Part shown: positions 44,946 to 53,907 of the stretch, in pieces
Position numbering within the stretch: the first letter of the stretch is position 1
Layout of the letters: each line of letters opens with the position of its first letter
Assembly (NCBI RefSeq): GCF_025755255.1
Contig: NZ_JALIEB010000006.1
Span: 124,001-188,000, forward strand
DNA: 64,000 bases
DNA from: Roseobacter sinensis
GTDB taxonomy: Bacteria > Pseudomonadota > Alphaproteobacteria > Rhodobacterales > Rhodobacteraceae
Direction of reading: 5' to 3'
Made by a program: the position numbers and the translations under genes
The notes under the pieces: model-generated
Seen by the model: the letters and a program-made list of their open reading frames with translations, nothing else
What the model was told of the DNA's origin: nothing
The model's database searches: none

Positions 44946-46023
44946 TCACTTGCAACGCCCGGGGCTTCGAACCATCTCATTTGCACCGCAGGCTGTTTGG
45001 GGCCGCCTCTGTGCGGACCTGACGGTACCGCGATTCGTATGCGCATGCGTTTGACGGCGCAGCGGGCCAAAGGCGTTCGGCGGTCACCGGCTTGAACGTA
45101 GTCTTGCCTTAACAGCTCGTGATCCTGAAAACCGGATTTGTCCTGCCTTCTGAGAAAATGAAATTACTTCAATAGGCTTATGTGAGCTTCCTCAAATCCT
45201 GCCTATGGCGGCAGCAGCTTGATCAGTCTACGCGCGCGTTAGGCAGTTTTCGGATTGGCGACGTGCGTCGACTTGATCCTCAGTGAAACTTCGTCCGACG
45301 CAGGCCTAAGCGACGAGCTTCGCAAACAGCCGGCAGGGCGGTCCTCCGCCAGGATGGTCCTTGGGCGTATCCTGACTGCTTAGTTCAACACGTCGTGGTT
45401 GGTAAAATCAGCCCGCTTCCCCATGCAAGCAAAGCGCCGGCTCCATCTGTGTCGGGAATAGCGTTCCTTACGGCTTGGCGGCATCGCACGACGCTGTTCC
45501 TGTTCACAAGTGCCGTGGTCGCCTCGTTGCTTTCTTAGCCGGACCTGCTGACGCAGGTCGATGACCAACTGCTGCAGCGGCATGGCTCCTGGCCTCGCTC
45601 TTGGTCGTAGCGTAGGTGGCCCGTGGGGCTTGTGATAATCAACGGCAACACAGCGGACCGCTCAGCATCCAGAGATCTAGCCGGATCGATAGCGATATGC
45701 AGCACTTCGTCTTGAGCTTTGTCTGTTCAATCGGACGACTTGCGAAAGTCGCTCACCCATGTATTTTCACCTTTCTGCAGCAGTTTTTGCGGAAAGATCG
45801 GATTTGGGTTTGCTGATTGGCCGAGAACGTGTGATCGACCCCATCTCACCGTTGCGACCGAGTTCGGCGAAACTAAAACAATCTGGGATACTATTGGCGC
45901 AAACGACCATAGAAAGACGTCGCATTTCGATCATGGATCAATCGTCTTGCACTTGCATCGGGTGCAGTTTTTCCCGGCCGGTTCAACTCAGACCCCAGAG
46001 TGTTGAAAAAACGCCCGGCTTCG
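44946..46023. other. 1.08 kb region without a supported gene between convergent chemotaxis operons
   Basis: Base composition is less GC-rich than the neighbours, especially 45680-46010. Short open frames occur on both strands but none matches a family I know. A small hairpin with a GCGA tetraloop (CGACTT/AAGTCG, 45736-45751) was noted. A minus-strand T-run lies just after the last gene of the cheA operon (A-run at 46006-46011 on the plus strand) and may help end that transcript. A decayed insertion is possible but not shown. Confidence 0.5.
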
Positions 46024-46398
46024 CTAGAAGAGGTCCAGATCGTCAGCGCTGTCCTTCTTCGTCCCGAAATCGTCATGTTGCTGCCCTTCCAGAACAGCGC
46101 AAGTCACCTTCAGCTTAAGTTTCTGAGAGATTTTTTCAATTTCCGGGGCCGTGAGTGACACTTTGTTTTCTTGTCCGATCAACAGGGTCATTATGGCCAA
46201 ATCTTCGAGGGACTGGCGCAAAAAATCGAGTGACTGGAGGCTCGTGATTGTTTGAGGCTCAGCGGAACTGCTCGTGTCTACAGCGTGACTGATTGCTTCT
46301 TCCAGATCGAAGATCTGGCCGGCAAGTTTGTCCAGATAGGACGAGAGTCTGATGTTGATGGTCGATATCGGATGCTCCGATCCGTTATCAGCGAACAT
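46024..46398 (-). CDS. Small chemotaxis-operon protein, CheT/CheZ-like CheY-phosphatase candidate
   Basis: 124-aa mostly helical acidic protein, last gene of the cheA operon. The segment LQSLDFLRQSLEDLAIM contains D58-x3-Q62, the DxxxQ arrangement that CheZ uses to dephosphorylate CheY, and the C-terminus ends DDLDLF, reminiscent of the CheZ tail that binds CheY-P. Alphaproteobacterial che operons often carry such a short protein (CheT in Sinorhizobium). It is far shorter than CheZ (~210 aa) and overall homology is not obvious, so the function is an inference from motif and position. It begins one base before the stop region of the cheY2 gene. Confidence 0.6.
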   Translation of the reverse strand: MFADNGSEHPISTINIRLSSYLDKLAGQIFDLEEAISHAVDTSSSAEPQTITSLQSLDFLRQSLEDLAIMTLLIGQENKVSLTAPEIEKISQKLKLKVTCAVLEGQQHDDFGTKKDSADDLDLF

Positions 46399-46785
46399 TT
46401 AGAGGCGGCCCACAACGGCTTCGATGCAATTGCGTAGATCAGCCTGTTCAAACGGCTTCTTGAGATAATTGTTCATTCCCAGTTTTTTGCCGTGATCGAT
46501 GATCTGTTGCTCTGCACGTCCGGTAATGAGAATGAACCCGACGCCCTTGGTTTTCGGCCCGCTTCGCAGATGGTGAAGAAGGTTGAGCCCATCCATTTCA
46601 GGCATGTTGTAATCCGAAATTACCAGGTGAACGGGATGTGTGGCCAAAGCTTTCAGCGCGCTCACACCATTATCTGCAGTGGATACGTTCCGAATGCCAA
46701 ACGCATCAAGTGCTTGTGTGATCAGGCCGCGGCTGGTTGACATGTCATCCACAACCATAATTCTGATTTGGTCTCGCAGTGACAT
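46399..46785 (-). CDS. CheY-type response regulator (second copy)
   Basis: 128-aa single receiver domain. Acidic pair at VVDD (11-14), phospho-acceptor D58 in ISDYNMPEMDG, Thr in LITGRAE and Lys in YLKKPFE complete the site. It has no output domain and so probably acts on the flagellar switch or as a phosphate sink. It lies between cheR and the CheT/CheZ-like gene and differs clearly from the other CheY at 50392, implying distinct roles. Confidence 0.92.
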   Translation of the reverse strand: MSLRDQIRIMVVDDMSTSRGLITQALDAFGIRNVSTADNGVSALKALATHPVHLVISDYNMPEMDGLNLLHHLRSGPKTKGVGFILITGRAEQQIIDHGKKLGMNNYLKKPFEQADLRNCIEAVVGRL

Positions 46786-46787
46786 AT

Positions 46788-47669
46788 TCAGGATTCCTTT
46801 AGTGGCGTTGAGGGGTGTAGACCCGCGGCGACTGGTCTGTAGGTGGTAGGCCCGCTGGTGGTGAAGCCAACGTCATCTGGTTCGGCAATACGCTCCGAGT
46901 GTCCGAGGAACAGGTAGCCGTCCGGTTTTAGAATATTGTGAAAGCGCGGCCAAAGCCGGTTTTGGGTTTCAAGGTCGAAGTAGATGACGACATTTCGACA
47001 GAATATGATGTCCATCTGCTGCTTCATCGGCCAATTTGACAGCAAATTCAGCTCCTTGAAGGCAACCATGTCTCGAATTTTTTTGTGTGCGGAGAAAATG
47101 ACTTCTCCATTCAGTGTTTCTTTGTCGAAGTAGCGTTGCAAGAGCGTGTCGGGTACGCCCGAGATCAGACGATCAGGATATCTTCCTTCTGTTGCAAACC
47201 TCACGACATTCGCATCTATGTCCGTCGCCAGAATGCGGATATCGAATTCGGCGATTTCAGCAGAGAACTCCAGAAGTGTCATCGCGATGGAAAAGGCTTC
47301 CTGGCCGTTCGAGCAGCCCGCGGACCAGATACGTACCTTCTGTCCGGATCGAAGCTTTGGAAGGAGATTTTGCCTCAGCGCTGCGGTCAGAACATCGAAG
47401 TGGTGCTTCTCTCTAAAGAAGTGAGAGACATTGGTCGTCAGAGCAGAAATCATATGGCGGCGCTCAGTTCGGCCGTCTTCGGAGCAGACGAATGCACTGT
47501 AGTTCTCGAAGTCCGAGATGTTCAGCGCGCGGAGACGATGACGCAGACGAGACTGTATCATCGACGTCTTTTCCACCGCCAGCTGCAATCCGCTTTCGCG
47601 ATACGCCAGTTGAGCGATTGCCGCGAAGCTTTCCGCAGTCAGGCCATTATCGCCAATTCGGTCGGTCAT
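46788..47669 (-). CDS. cheR: Chemoreceptor methyltransferase CheR
   Basis: 293-aa SAM-dependent methyltransferase that methylates receptor glutamates. An N-terminal helical domain (to ~85) is followed by the Rossmann domain with RIWSAGCSNGQEAFSIAM (SAM motif I), RILATDIDANVVRFA and DIIFCRNVVIYFD. The next block PDGYLFLGHSERI is characteristic of CheR. Its ATG overlaps the cheW stop by one base (TAATG). Confidence 0.95.
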   Translation of the reverse strand: MTDRIGDNGLTAESFAAIAQLAYRESGLQLAVEKTSMIQSRLRHRLRALNISDFENYSAFVCSEDGRTERRHMISALTTNVSHFFREKHHFDVLTAALRQNLLPKLRSGQKVRIWSAGCSNGQEAFSIAMTLLEFSAEIAEFDIRILATDIDANVVRFATEGRYPDRLISGVPDTLLQRYFDKETLNGEVIFSAHKKIRDMVAFKELNLLSNWPMKQQMDIIFCRNVVIYFDLETQNRLWPRFHNILKPDGYLFLGHSERIAEPDDVGFTTSGPTTYRPVAAGLHPSTPLKES

Positions 47670-48127
47670 TATGCTGCGTTACTCTGCACTGAAGTCACAA
47701 TGGAACTGAGGTCTAGAACACGGATCATCCGTTCGTCGATCAGCGTCAGGGCGCTGACGACATTGGGCGAGCTATTTGCTTGCATCTCCGGCGGCGGTTG
47801 CAGATCATCATCGGTCAGCGCGATGATGTCTGACACCGCATCAACCAAAAGACCTGTCATAACATCCCCGTGGTTTACGACGATGATCACGTTCCGATCG
47901 GTTTGCTTCTGCGGCTTGAGGCCCAGTCGTTCGGACAAATCCATCACAGGCAAAACGGTTCCGCGAAGGTTGATCACACCCTTCATGTAACTCGGCGCAT
48001 GTGGCAGCGGCGTTGTCTTTGTCCAGCCACGGATCTCTCTTACCGACATGATATCGAGAGAATACTCCTGATCTGCCAATTGAAACGTCAGCAATTCGAT
48101 CGCGGTGGGTGTCTCTTTGTCACTCAT
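47669..48127 (-). CDS. cheW: Chemotaxis coupling protein CheW
   Basis: 152-aa adaptor linking receptors to CheA. CheW blocks LLTFQLADQEYSLDIMSVREI, MKGVINLRGTVLPVMDLSERLGL and VVNHGDVMTGLLVDAVSDI are present. The ATG at 48127 is chosen because it forms an ATGA overlap with the cheA stop (48124-48126), a coupling seen again with cheR; an ATG eleven codons earlier would lie inside cheA. Confidence 0.95.
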   Translation of the reverse strand: MSDKETPTAIELLTFQLADQEYSLDIMSVREIRGWTKTTPLPHAPSYMKGVINLRGTVLPVMDLSERLGLKPQKQTDRNVIIVVNHGDVMTGLLVDAVSDIIALTDDDLQPPPEMQANSSPNVVSALTLIDERMIRVLDLSSIVTSVQSNAA

Positions 48128-50382
48128 GCCGTCAGTCCTGTGGTTACTTGTGGTGCGCAAGCTCCGCTGGAGCCGATTGCGTTTGTTATGATGTCCGAGG
48201 TGTCAAGGATGAGCGCGATCTGGCCGTCACCCAGGATCGTAGCGGCGGCGATGCCCGGAGCACGGTAGAAGCTGTCGTCAAGACCTTTGATGACGACTTG
48301 GCGCTGGTCCTGAATGCTGTCGATAATGAGTGCAGCCCGGCTGCCATCTTCATGGGCGATAAGCAGAACCACCGAGCCATCGTAATCCTCGACGGGGTCG
48401 CGATAGCCGAGCTCTTTTCCAAGATCGAAGAGTGGAACGAACCCGCTACGAACTCGAACGACGTGAGCTCCCGGGCGAACCATCTCAACATCTTGATTGG
48501 TCAGCGTCAGCGTTTCTATGACGACGTTCAAAGGCAGTACGAGAGTTTCTTCTGCAACTTGGACGACCATGCCATCGAGCACCGCGAGGGTCAGGGGGAG
48601 CGAGATGGAGAAGGTCGTTCCTTCGCCCGGAGTTGATGTGATCGAGATCCGACCACCCAAAGCTTGGATGGATGTTCGCACGACATCCATTCCCACACCG
48701 CGACCGGAGAGATCCGAGACCACCGATGCGGTGGAGAAGCCCGGCAAGAACAGAAGATTGTCGATCTCCGTGTCCGAGAGGGTGGCATCCGGTGAAACCA
48801 GGCCCTTGTCAATCGCGATCTGCAAAACCTTCGGGCGGTTGATGCCGCCGCCGTCGTCGGACACTTCGATAACGACGCGGCCGGACCTGTGTGCAGCCGT
48901 GAGGTTCACCCGTCCCTGTTCCGGTTTGCCTGCAGCGATGCGCGCCTCGGAGTCTTCAAGGCCGTGATCCACGGCGTTCCGGATCATATGTGTCAGCGGA
49001 TCAGCCAGTCTTTCGATCACCGTCTTGTCGACCTCGGTGCTTTCGCCGTCGGTATGGAGGCGCACGTCTTTACCGACCGCCGCGGAGGCTTCGCGCACGA
49101 TGCGCGACATCCGCTGAAAGAGCGATTTGACCGGCTGAGCCCGGATCATCATCACACTGTCCTGGATGTCGCGGGTGAGACGCTGAAACTCTTCCAACCC
49201 GTTCATCGCGTCGGAGTGGGGTGAGAGCCCGGAGCGTTCCAGGCTTTGCGACAGCATCGCCTGATTGATGACCAACTCACCAACAAGGTTTACGAGGCGT
49301 TCGATCCGATCAAGGTCGACACGAACAACGGATTTGGCGGCGGCGGGAGCTGCCTGCTTGGCAGGTGCCGGTGCTGCCTTCATCGGAGCTGCCGGCGCCG
49401 GTTCGGCTTTGCTCTCTTGCGGAGCATCGGCCACCGGTGTCTCGGTCGGCGGTACAGGGGAAGGCTCCGCCGGCGCATCGGCTTTCACGACCGGCTCATC
49501 CTCCTGGACTGGCGGTTCCTCGTCTGCCGGAGACTCCTGCGAAGGCGCGCTGCTCACGTCATCGGCAGTCTTTTTTTTAATATCGAGCGTGCAGAGCCCG
49601 TCGACGAACTCGAAAGCGGCGGCAATCTCTGCCTCCTCAACATCCGTTTCGATATCGATCGTCCATGACAGATAGGATGTCTCGGCCGCCAAAGCGTCGA
49701 GGTCGGGCAAATCGTCCAGATGGCAGGTCACCGTGCATGTGCCCAACTCATCCAGAGCGCGCAGCATGTGAAACGGTTCGTTGCCGGTTTCGAAGAGATC
49801 GTTGTCCGGCTTGAAGCGGATCGTAAAGCCAGACGGCGCGGCAGTCGGCAGCGCATCCAAGGGTGGAAGATCCGGGATTGACCCTTCCTCGTCGTCGCCG
49901 CCCAGATCCAGGTCGAGCGAGAGAACGGCAGGCTGGAAGTCGATCTCTTCTTCCTCTGCGTCGTCTGCTTCCTCTTCGATCCCGGCTTCACCAAGGAGGC
50001 CGTTCAGCGAGTCGAGAAGGGCCGCAGTCTCTTCCGTCGGCAGTTCACCATCGTCGCGGCTGATGCGCACGAGATCCGACAGGTGGTCGGCACACTGAAA
50101 GAAGACCTTGCGGGCTTCCGTATCGGGCGACATGCGGCCGGCGCGCACCTCGTCCAACACCGTCTCGAAGCGGTGCGCAAATCGAACCAGGGCTTCGAGA
50201 CCGAAGGCGCCGGCACCACCTTTGATCGAGTGCACGGCACGGAAGACAATGTTGATGGTTTCGGGGTCATCATCGCCGTCGTCGAGCGCCTGAAGACCGT
50301 CTTGCAAAGCTTCCAGCAGCTCTTCGCATTCGATAAAAAACGAGGCGCGAATTTCCGCCATCGGATCGTTGGTGTTAGACAT
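48124..50382 (-). CDS. cheA: Chemotaxis histidine kinase CheA
   Basis: 752-aa cytoplasmic kinase phosphorylating CheY and CheB. Domains: Hpt P1 (~1-110, H51 in AVHSIKGG), an acidic P2-like region (~170-275), a Pro/Ala/Glu-rich linker (~280-345), dimerisation P3 (~350-410), HATPase P4 with N-box MIRNAVDHGLED and G-boxes DDGGGIN and DLSGRGVGMD, and CheW-like P5 at the end (~620-750). All kinase motifs look intact. It follows cheY with nine bases between. Order STAS-cheY-cheA-cheW-cheR-cheY2 forms one minus-strand operon. Confidence 0.96.
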   Translation of the reverse strand: MSNTNDPMAEIRASFFIECEELLEALQDGLQALDDGDDDPETINIVFRAVHSIKGGAGAFGLEALVRFAHRFETVLDEVRAGRMSPDTEARKVFFQCADHLSDLVRISRDDGELPTEETAALLDSLNGLLGEAGIEEEADDAEEEEIDFQPAVLSLDLDLGGDDEEGSIPDLPPLDALPTAAPSGFTIRFKPDNDLFETGNEPFHMLRALDELGTCTVTCHLDDLPDLDALAAETSYLSWTIDIETDVEEAEIAAAFEFVDGLCTLDIKKKTADDVSSAPSQESPADEEPPVQEDEPVVKADAPAEPSPVPPTETPVADAPQESKAEPAPAAPMKAAPAPAKQAAPAAAKSVVRVDLDRIERLVNLVGELVINQAMLSQSLERSGLSPHSDAMNGLEEFQRLTRDIQDSVMMIRAQPVKSLFQRMSRIVREASAAVGKDVRLHTDGESTEVDKTVIERLADPLTHMIRNAVDHGLEDSEARIAAGKPEQGRVNLTAAHRSGRVVIEVSDDGGGINRPKVLQIAIDKGLVSPDATLSDTEIDNLLFLPGFSTASVVSDLSGRGVGMDVVRTSIQALGGRISITSTPGEGTTFSISLPLTLAVLDGMVVQVAEETLVLPLNVVIETLTLTNQDVEMVRPGAHVVRVRSGFVPLFDLGKELGYRDPVEDYDGSVVLLIAHEDGSRAALIIDSIQDQRQVVIKGLDDSFYRAPGIAAATILGDGQIALILDTSDIITNAIGSSGACAPQVTTGLTA

Positions 50383-50391
50383 GAGCCCCTC

Positions 50392-50757
50392 TTACCCCGC
50401 GACCATCTGCAGAGCTTTGATCAGTTTCGTCGGATCGAACGGCTTCACGATCCACCCGGTTGCGCCGGCATCGCGGGCCCGTGCTTTCAGCTCGGGGGCG
50501 GCCTCGGTCGTCAGGACAAGAATTGGGGTTGCGCGGTGCTTGTCTTGTCCGCGCACCGCGTCGATGAAGCCGAAGCCATCCATCCGCGGCATATTGATGT
50601 CGGTGATGATGGCATCGGGCTCGATCCCTTCGAGCACTTCGATACCATGCACGCCATCATCGGCGGTGTGCACGTTGAAGCCGGCGGGCAACAGCGCCAA
50701 CCGGATCATGTCGCGCATGGTGCGGCTGTCATCAACGGCAAGGATCTCCAAGCTCAT
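50392..50757 (-). CDS. cheY: Chemotaxis response regulator CheY
   Basis: 121-aa receiver-only protein. Acidic pair in AVDDSRTMR, phospho-acceptor D53 in ITDINMPRMDG, Thr in LVLTTEA and Lys in IVKPFDP. Close to the typical chemotaxis CheY of alphaproteobacteria. Its ATG overlaps the stop of the STAS gene by four bases, and it lies directly before cheA, so it is probably the CheA partner that reaches the flagellar motor. Confidence 0.93.
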   Translation of the reverse strand: MSLEILAVDDSRTMRDMIRLALLPAGFNVHTADDGVHGIEVLEGIEPDAIITDINMPRMDGFGFIDAVRGQDKHRATPILVLTTEAAPELKARARDAGATGWIVKPFDPTKLIKALQMVAG

Positions 50758-51029
50758 GTCCGCCCCCGCGCAATTGTTTCGGGGCTCATGCCCATGACGC
50801 GCAGCTGATCGGTGACCCGGTCCGTTGCATTGATGACCGAGACGGCGCGGCCGGCGGCCACGGCACCGGTGGCGGCGGCCAGCATCACCTGCAGGCAGAG
50901 GGCGCCCAGATGTTTGACCTCGGACAGATCCATGATGAGGTCGCCTTCGGCATGCTCTTTCAGCTGGGTCTTGAGTGCTGACGCTGCGGGCAGGTCGAGG
51001 CGGGAGGCGAGAACGATAGGGTCACTCAT
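50754..51029 (-). CDS. STAS-domain protein of the chemotaxis operon
   Basis: 91-aa STAS fold (anti-sigma-factor-antagonist/MlaB-like): ASRLDLPAASALKTQLKEHAEGDLIMDLSEVKHLGALCLQVMLAA. The usual phosphorylatable Ser position in DLSxVxxxGALCLQ reads Gly-Ala-Leu-Cys, so phosphorylation as in SpoIIAA is uncertain. It is the first gene of the cheA operon and overlaps cheY, an arrangement common in alphaproteobacterial chemotaxis clusters. The exact role is unknown. Confidence 0.85.
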   Translation of the reverse strand: MSDPIVLASRLDLPAASALKTQLKEHAEGDLIMDLSEVKHLGALCLQVMLAAATGAVAAGRAVSVINATDRVTDQLRVMGMSPETIARGRT

Positions 51030-51207
51030 TGCGCTGGTCTCCGGATGAAGGAATTGTGCGGCTGCATCGCTCTCTCCACGTCAACTGATCTCACGAATGG
51101 AGGGGTTGTAGAGCGCAGGACGTTAAGACGGAGTTACCCGCAAAAAAACTTTTCAACCGCTCGGCATCGGGGGTGGTGTCAGTGGCTCTCGCCGCGCCGG
51201 CAAGCAC

Positions 51208-51232
51208 AAAAAACCCGGCCGATCAGGCCGGG
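51208..51232 (-). terminator. Rho-independent terminator after the corrinoid methyltransferase gene
   Basis: On the minus strand CCCGGCC-TGATC-GGCCGGG is followed by TTTTTT (plus-strand A-run 51208-51213; stem 51214-51220 with 51226-51232). It is 27 bases past the stop and ends the minus-strand folate operon before the che operon. Confidence 0.85.
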
Positions 51233-51258
51233 GTCCTCATCCATGACGATGGGCGACG

Positions 51259-52341
51259 TCAGGCGCGCCGCCGTCGTCCCCCGACGCGGCCCGCGCGGCC
51301 GCGTCCTTCGTGCCCCGGCTTCGGCGCTTCCTTGTTGAAGGTGATCCAGGCCCCACCATGCGGGTCGTTGTTTGTCAGGAAATTCGCGGCCCGAATCGCC
51401 TCCATTTCCTTGCCCGGGCGCGGCTTGGTCGAGCCAAGGCCGGTGAGCTGACAGAAAAGCTCCGGGTCCATGTCGTCAGGCACACTCACGCCGGCTGCCG
51501 CGAGTTCCGCCCGCTTCGCCTCGATCTTGGCCGCCGAGACGGGCAGGGCCACCGGGTTCATGATCGCCGAGGTCATGCCCGCGCCCATGGCCATCGGCAA
51601 AAAGGCGTTGTTGATCCCGTGACGGTTCGGCAACCCGAAGGAGATGTTCGATGCACCGCAGGTCGTGTTCACGCCCAGCTCTTCGCGCAGGCGGCGCACC
51701 AGCGTGAAGACCTGATTGCCCGCGGTGGCCATGGCTCCGATAGGCATCACCAGAGGATCGACGACGATGTCATGGGCGGGGATACCGAAGTCGGCGGCCC
51801 GCTCGACGATTTTCTTGGCGACGGCAAAGCGCACGTCGGGGTCTTCCGAGATGCCGGTGTCATCGTTGGAGATCGCCACGACCGGCACATTATACTTCTT
51901 CACCAGCGGCAGCACGATGTCCAGCCGCTCTTCCTCGCCCGTCACGGAGTTCAGGAGCGGACGGCCCTCGCAGGCCTCGAGGCCGGATTCCAGCGCCCCG
52001 GGGACCGAGCTGTCGATGCAGAGCGGGACATCGACAATGGCCTGGACACGCTCGACCAGTTCCTTCATCAGCGGCGGTTCGACGAAATTGTTGTCGGCAT
52101 AGCGTGTGTCTTCTGCCATCTTGTTGGTGAAGACGGCGCCCGAGTTCACGTCGAGCACGTTCGCGCCTGCCTCGACCTGCGCCACCGCATCCGCTTCCAC
52201 CGTCGAGAAATCCCCCGCTTCCAGTTCCAGCGCCAGCTTCTTGCGACCGGTGGGGTTGATCCGTTCGCCGATCACGCAGAAGGGCTGATCAAAGCCGATG
52301 ATCGCGGTCTTGGTCTTGGATTCGACGATTGTGCGGGTCAT
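51259..52341 (-). CDS. Methyltetrahydrofolate:corrinoid methyltransferase (MtgA/AcsE-like)
   Basis: 360-aa pterin-binding TIM barrel moving methyl groups between a corrinoid protein and THF. FCVIGERINPTGRKKL, VLDVNSG, PLCIDSS, LLNSVTGEEER, VAISNDDTG and CGASNISFGLPNR follow the dihydropteroate-synthase-like barrel. The last ~18 residues are an Arg/Gly-rich tail (GHEGRGRAGRVGGRRRRA) not expected in the family. AAGGA precedes the ATG. It is 15 bases after the methylene-THF reductase, implying that incoming methyl groups are passed to THF and then oxidised. The corrinoid protein is not in the window. Confidence 0.85.
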   Translation of the reverse strand: MTRTIVESKTKTAIIGFDQPFCVIGERINPTGRKKLALELEAGDFSTVEADAVAQVEAGANVLDVNSGAVFTNKMAEDTRYADNNFVEPPLMKELVERVQAIVDVPLCIDSSVPGALESGLEACEGRPLLNSVTGEEERLDIVLPLVKKYNVPVVAISNDDTGISEDPDVRFAVAKKIVERAADFGIPAHDIVVDPLVMPIGAMATAGNQVFTLVRRLREELGVNTTCGASNISFGLPNRHGINNAFLPMAMGAGMTSAIMNPVALPVSAAKIEAKRAELAAAGVSVPDDMDPELFCQLTGLGSTKPRPGKEMEAIRAANFLTNNDPHGGAWITFNKEAPKPGHEGRGRAGRVGGRRRRA

Positions 52342-52356
52342 GCAGCGGTCCTTAGG

Positions 52357-53283
52357 TCAGGCGTTGGCGGGAACGGCGGAGGCACCGCCGTTGTCGATGG
52401 CCCATGTGGCGTTCGTCTTGATGCCGCCCAATGGGAAGAAGTGCACGTTGGTGATGTTGAAGTCCGGGTGCGCCGCCTTGTGCGCGGCGAGGACGCCGAG
52501 CACATCCGTGGGCTCATAAGGCAGCAGCAGCTTGGTCACGTCCATCGCGCGCTTCTGCAGCACCTTGAGCGACGGGCCGACGCCGCAGGCGATGGCGAAT
52601 TTGATCAGGGTTTGCAGCTTTGCGGGGCCCGCAATGCCGATGTGGATGGGCAGGGTGATGCCTTGCGCGGCCAGATCGTCGGCCCAGGCGATGATCGGTT
52701 TGGCATCGAAGGCAAACTGCGTGGCGATCGCCATCTGCGCATCCGTCCGGCTTTGGAAGTCGTTCTTCCATTTCAGCGCGGCGGTCACATTGGTCATGGA
52801 GCCGTCGGCGTCGATGTCGCGGTTGCCCTCTGGGTGACCGGCCACATGCAGGCGCTCGAAGCCTGCTTCATCGAAGAGCCCGGTCTCCATCAGCTGCATG
52901 GAGCTGTCGAAATCGCCATGCGGCCTCGCCACGCCCCCGGCGAGCAGCAGCGCCTGTTTGACGTCCGCCTCGCCCTGATAGCGTGCGATCCAGTCGGCGA
53001 GCGTTGCCCTGTCCTTGATGATACGCGCCGGGAAATGCGGCATGACCGGGTAGCCGTCGGCGTTCAGGCGCTTGGCGGTTGCGACCATGTCGTCGATGGG
53101 CGTGCCTTCGATGTGAGCGACATAGACGCGCGTGCCCTCGGGCAGCAGGTCGCGGAAGTTCTCGACCTTCTCGGCTGTGCGCGGCATCACCTCGATGGAG
53201 TATCCCTGCAGGAACGTCTCGACCTCCGGGTTGGTCGGGGTCAGCACGGGGGCCGCTTTCTTCTTGAAATTCAGCAGAGCCAT
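52357..53283 (-). CDS. Methylenetetrahydrofolate reductase (MetF-like)
   Basis: 308-aa flavoprotein barrel of the MTHFR family. RVYVAHIEGTPIDDMVATAKRLNADGYPVMPHFPARIIKD, LLLAGGVARPHGDFDSS, HVAGHPEGNRDI and IHIGIAGPAKLQTLIKFAIACGVGPSL are recognised blocks. It differs from E. coli MetF and fits the Rhodobacterales type found beside corrinoid methyltransferases, where it may run in the oxidative direction (methyl-THF to methylene-THF). AAAGGA lies eight bases upstream. Confidence 0.85.
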   Translation of the reverse strand: MALLNFKKKAAPVLTPTNPEVETFLQGYSIEVMPRTAEKVENFRDLLPEGTRVYVAHIEGTPIDDMVATAKRLNADGYPVMPHFPARIIKDRATLADWIARYQGEADVKQALLLAGGVARPHGDFDSSMQLMETGLFDEAGFERLHVAGHPEGNRDIDADGSMTNVTAALKWKNDFQSRTDAQMAIATQFAFDAKPIIAWADDLAAQGITLPIHIGIAGPAKLQTLIKFAIACGVGPSLKVLQKRAMDVTKLLLPYEPTDVLGVLAAHKAAHPDFNITNVHFFPLGGIKTNATWAIDNGGASAVPANA

Positions 53284-53331
53284 CAGACGGTCCTTTCGGG
53301 TCAGAAGAGGGTCGAGGAAGCGCAGCAGGGG

Positions 53332-53628
53332 TCAGGCCCAGCCGTCGTTATCAATCAGCGCCTTTATGCGGTCGCGGTCGTATTCTGTGTCGAGCCGCGC
53401 CGCCTGCGCGTCGGCAATCGCCTCCGGGTCGCCGTCGACCGAAAACGGATCGGCCTTGCGCCACTCTCCCAGATATGCATCGGTGTCCGCAGCACCCACC
53501 TTCATCGCCGCCCGGTCGATCGCCTGCTCGAACCGCTCGGGAAGAGGGCGCTTGGCCCCACGCCGCCCCTTGCCCACAATCACCTGGGCCGGGATATCGC
53601 GCCAGTAAACAATTGTCACATCGGGCAT
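53332..53628 (-). CDS. Virulence-factor (PF13769-like) small protein
   Basis: 98-aa protein. The start VTIVYWRDIPAQVIVGKGR, with KRPLPERFEQAIDRAAM, is the conserved block of the small 'Virulence_fact' family; despite that name the biochemical role is unknown. The ATG at 53628 is the family-consistent start. It is first of a three-gene minus-strand operon with the methylene-THF reductase and the methyltransferase, a linkage suggesting a role in one-carbon metabolism. Confidence 0.8.
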   Translation of the reverse strand: MPDVTIVYWRDIPAQVIVGKGRRGAKRPLPERFEQAIDRAAMKVGAADTDAYLGEWRKADPFSVDGDPEAIADAQAARLDTEYDRDRIKALIDNDGWA

Positions 53629-53907
53629 GGGCTGATTCCCTATGAGCATCTCTTCGCGCCTGTCTAACGGCTGCTGATCCGTTTTCGAGGCCGAATTTCG
53701 ACAGAACGCGCGTTGTCCGCGACCCCGTGGGTGTATCGCATCTGCGCGCGCAGAGCGAGCGATGCGCGCCGCCAAAATCCTCATGATGACTGTGAGGCGC
53801 ACTGCATCGGCCGGGCCGGGAGCGGTATGTCCTGGGACACAGCAGCGCTTGCGCACGGGCGCGCGCCGGATTACTCTACCCGCAACTCGAAATGAAAGGC
53901 GCAAAAG

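Noticed and set aside
45380-45583. Possible transposase relic in the che gap
   Set aside because: The short basic peptide did not match any insertion-sequence family motif, and no terminal repeats were seen.
51310-53667. Long plus-strand open frame opposite the folate operon
   Set aside because: Overlaps two convincing minus-strand enzymes and has only low-complexity, Arg/His/Gly-rich translation.
53629-53907. SAM or cobalamin riboswitch ahead of the one-carbon operon
   Set aside because: No conserved riboswitch core or B12-box-like sequence was recognised by eye.
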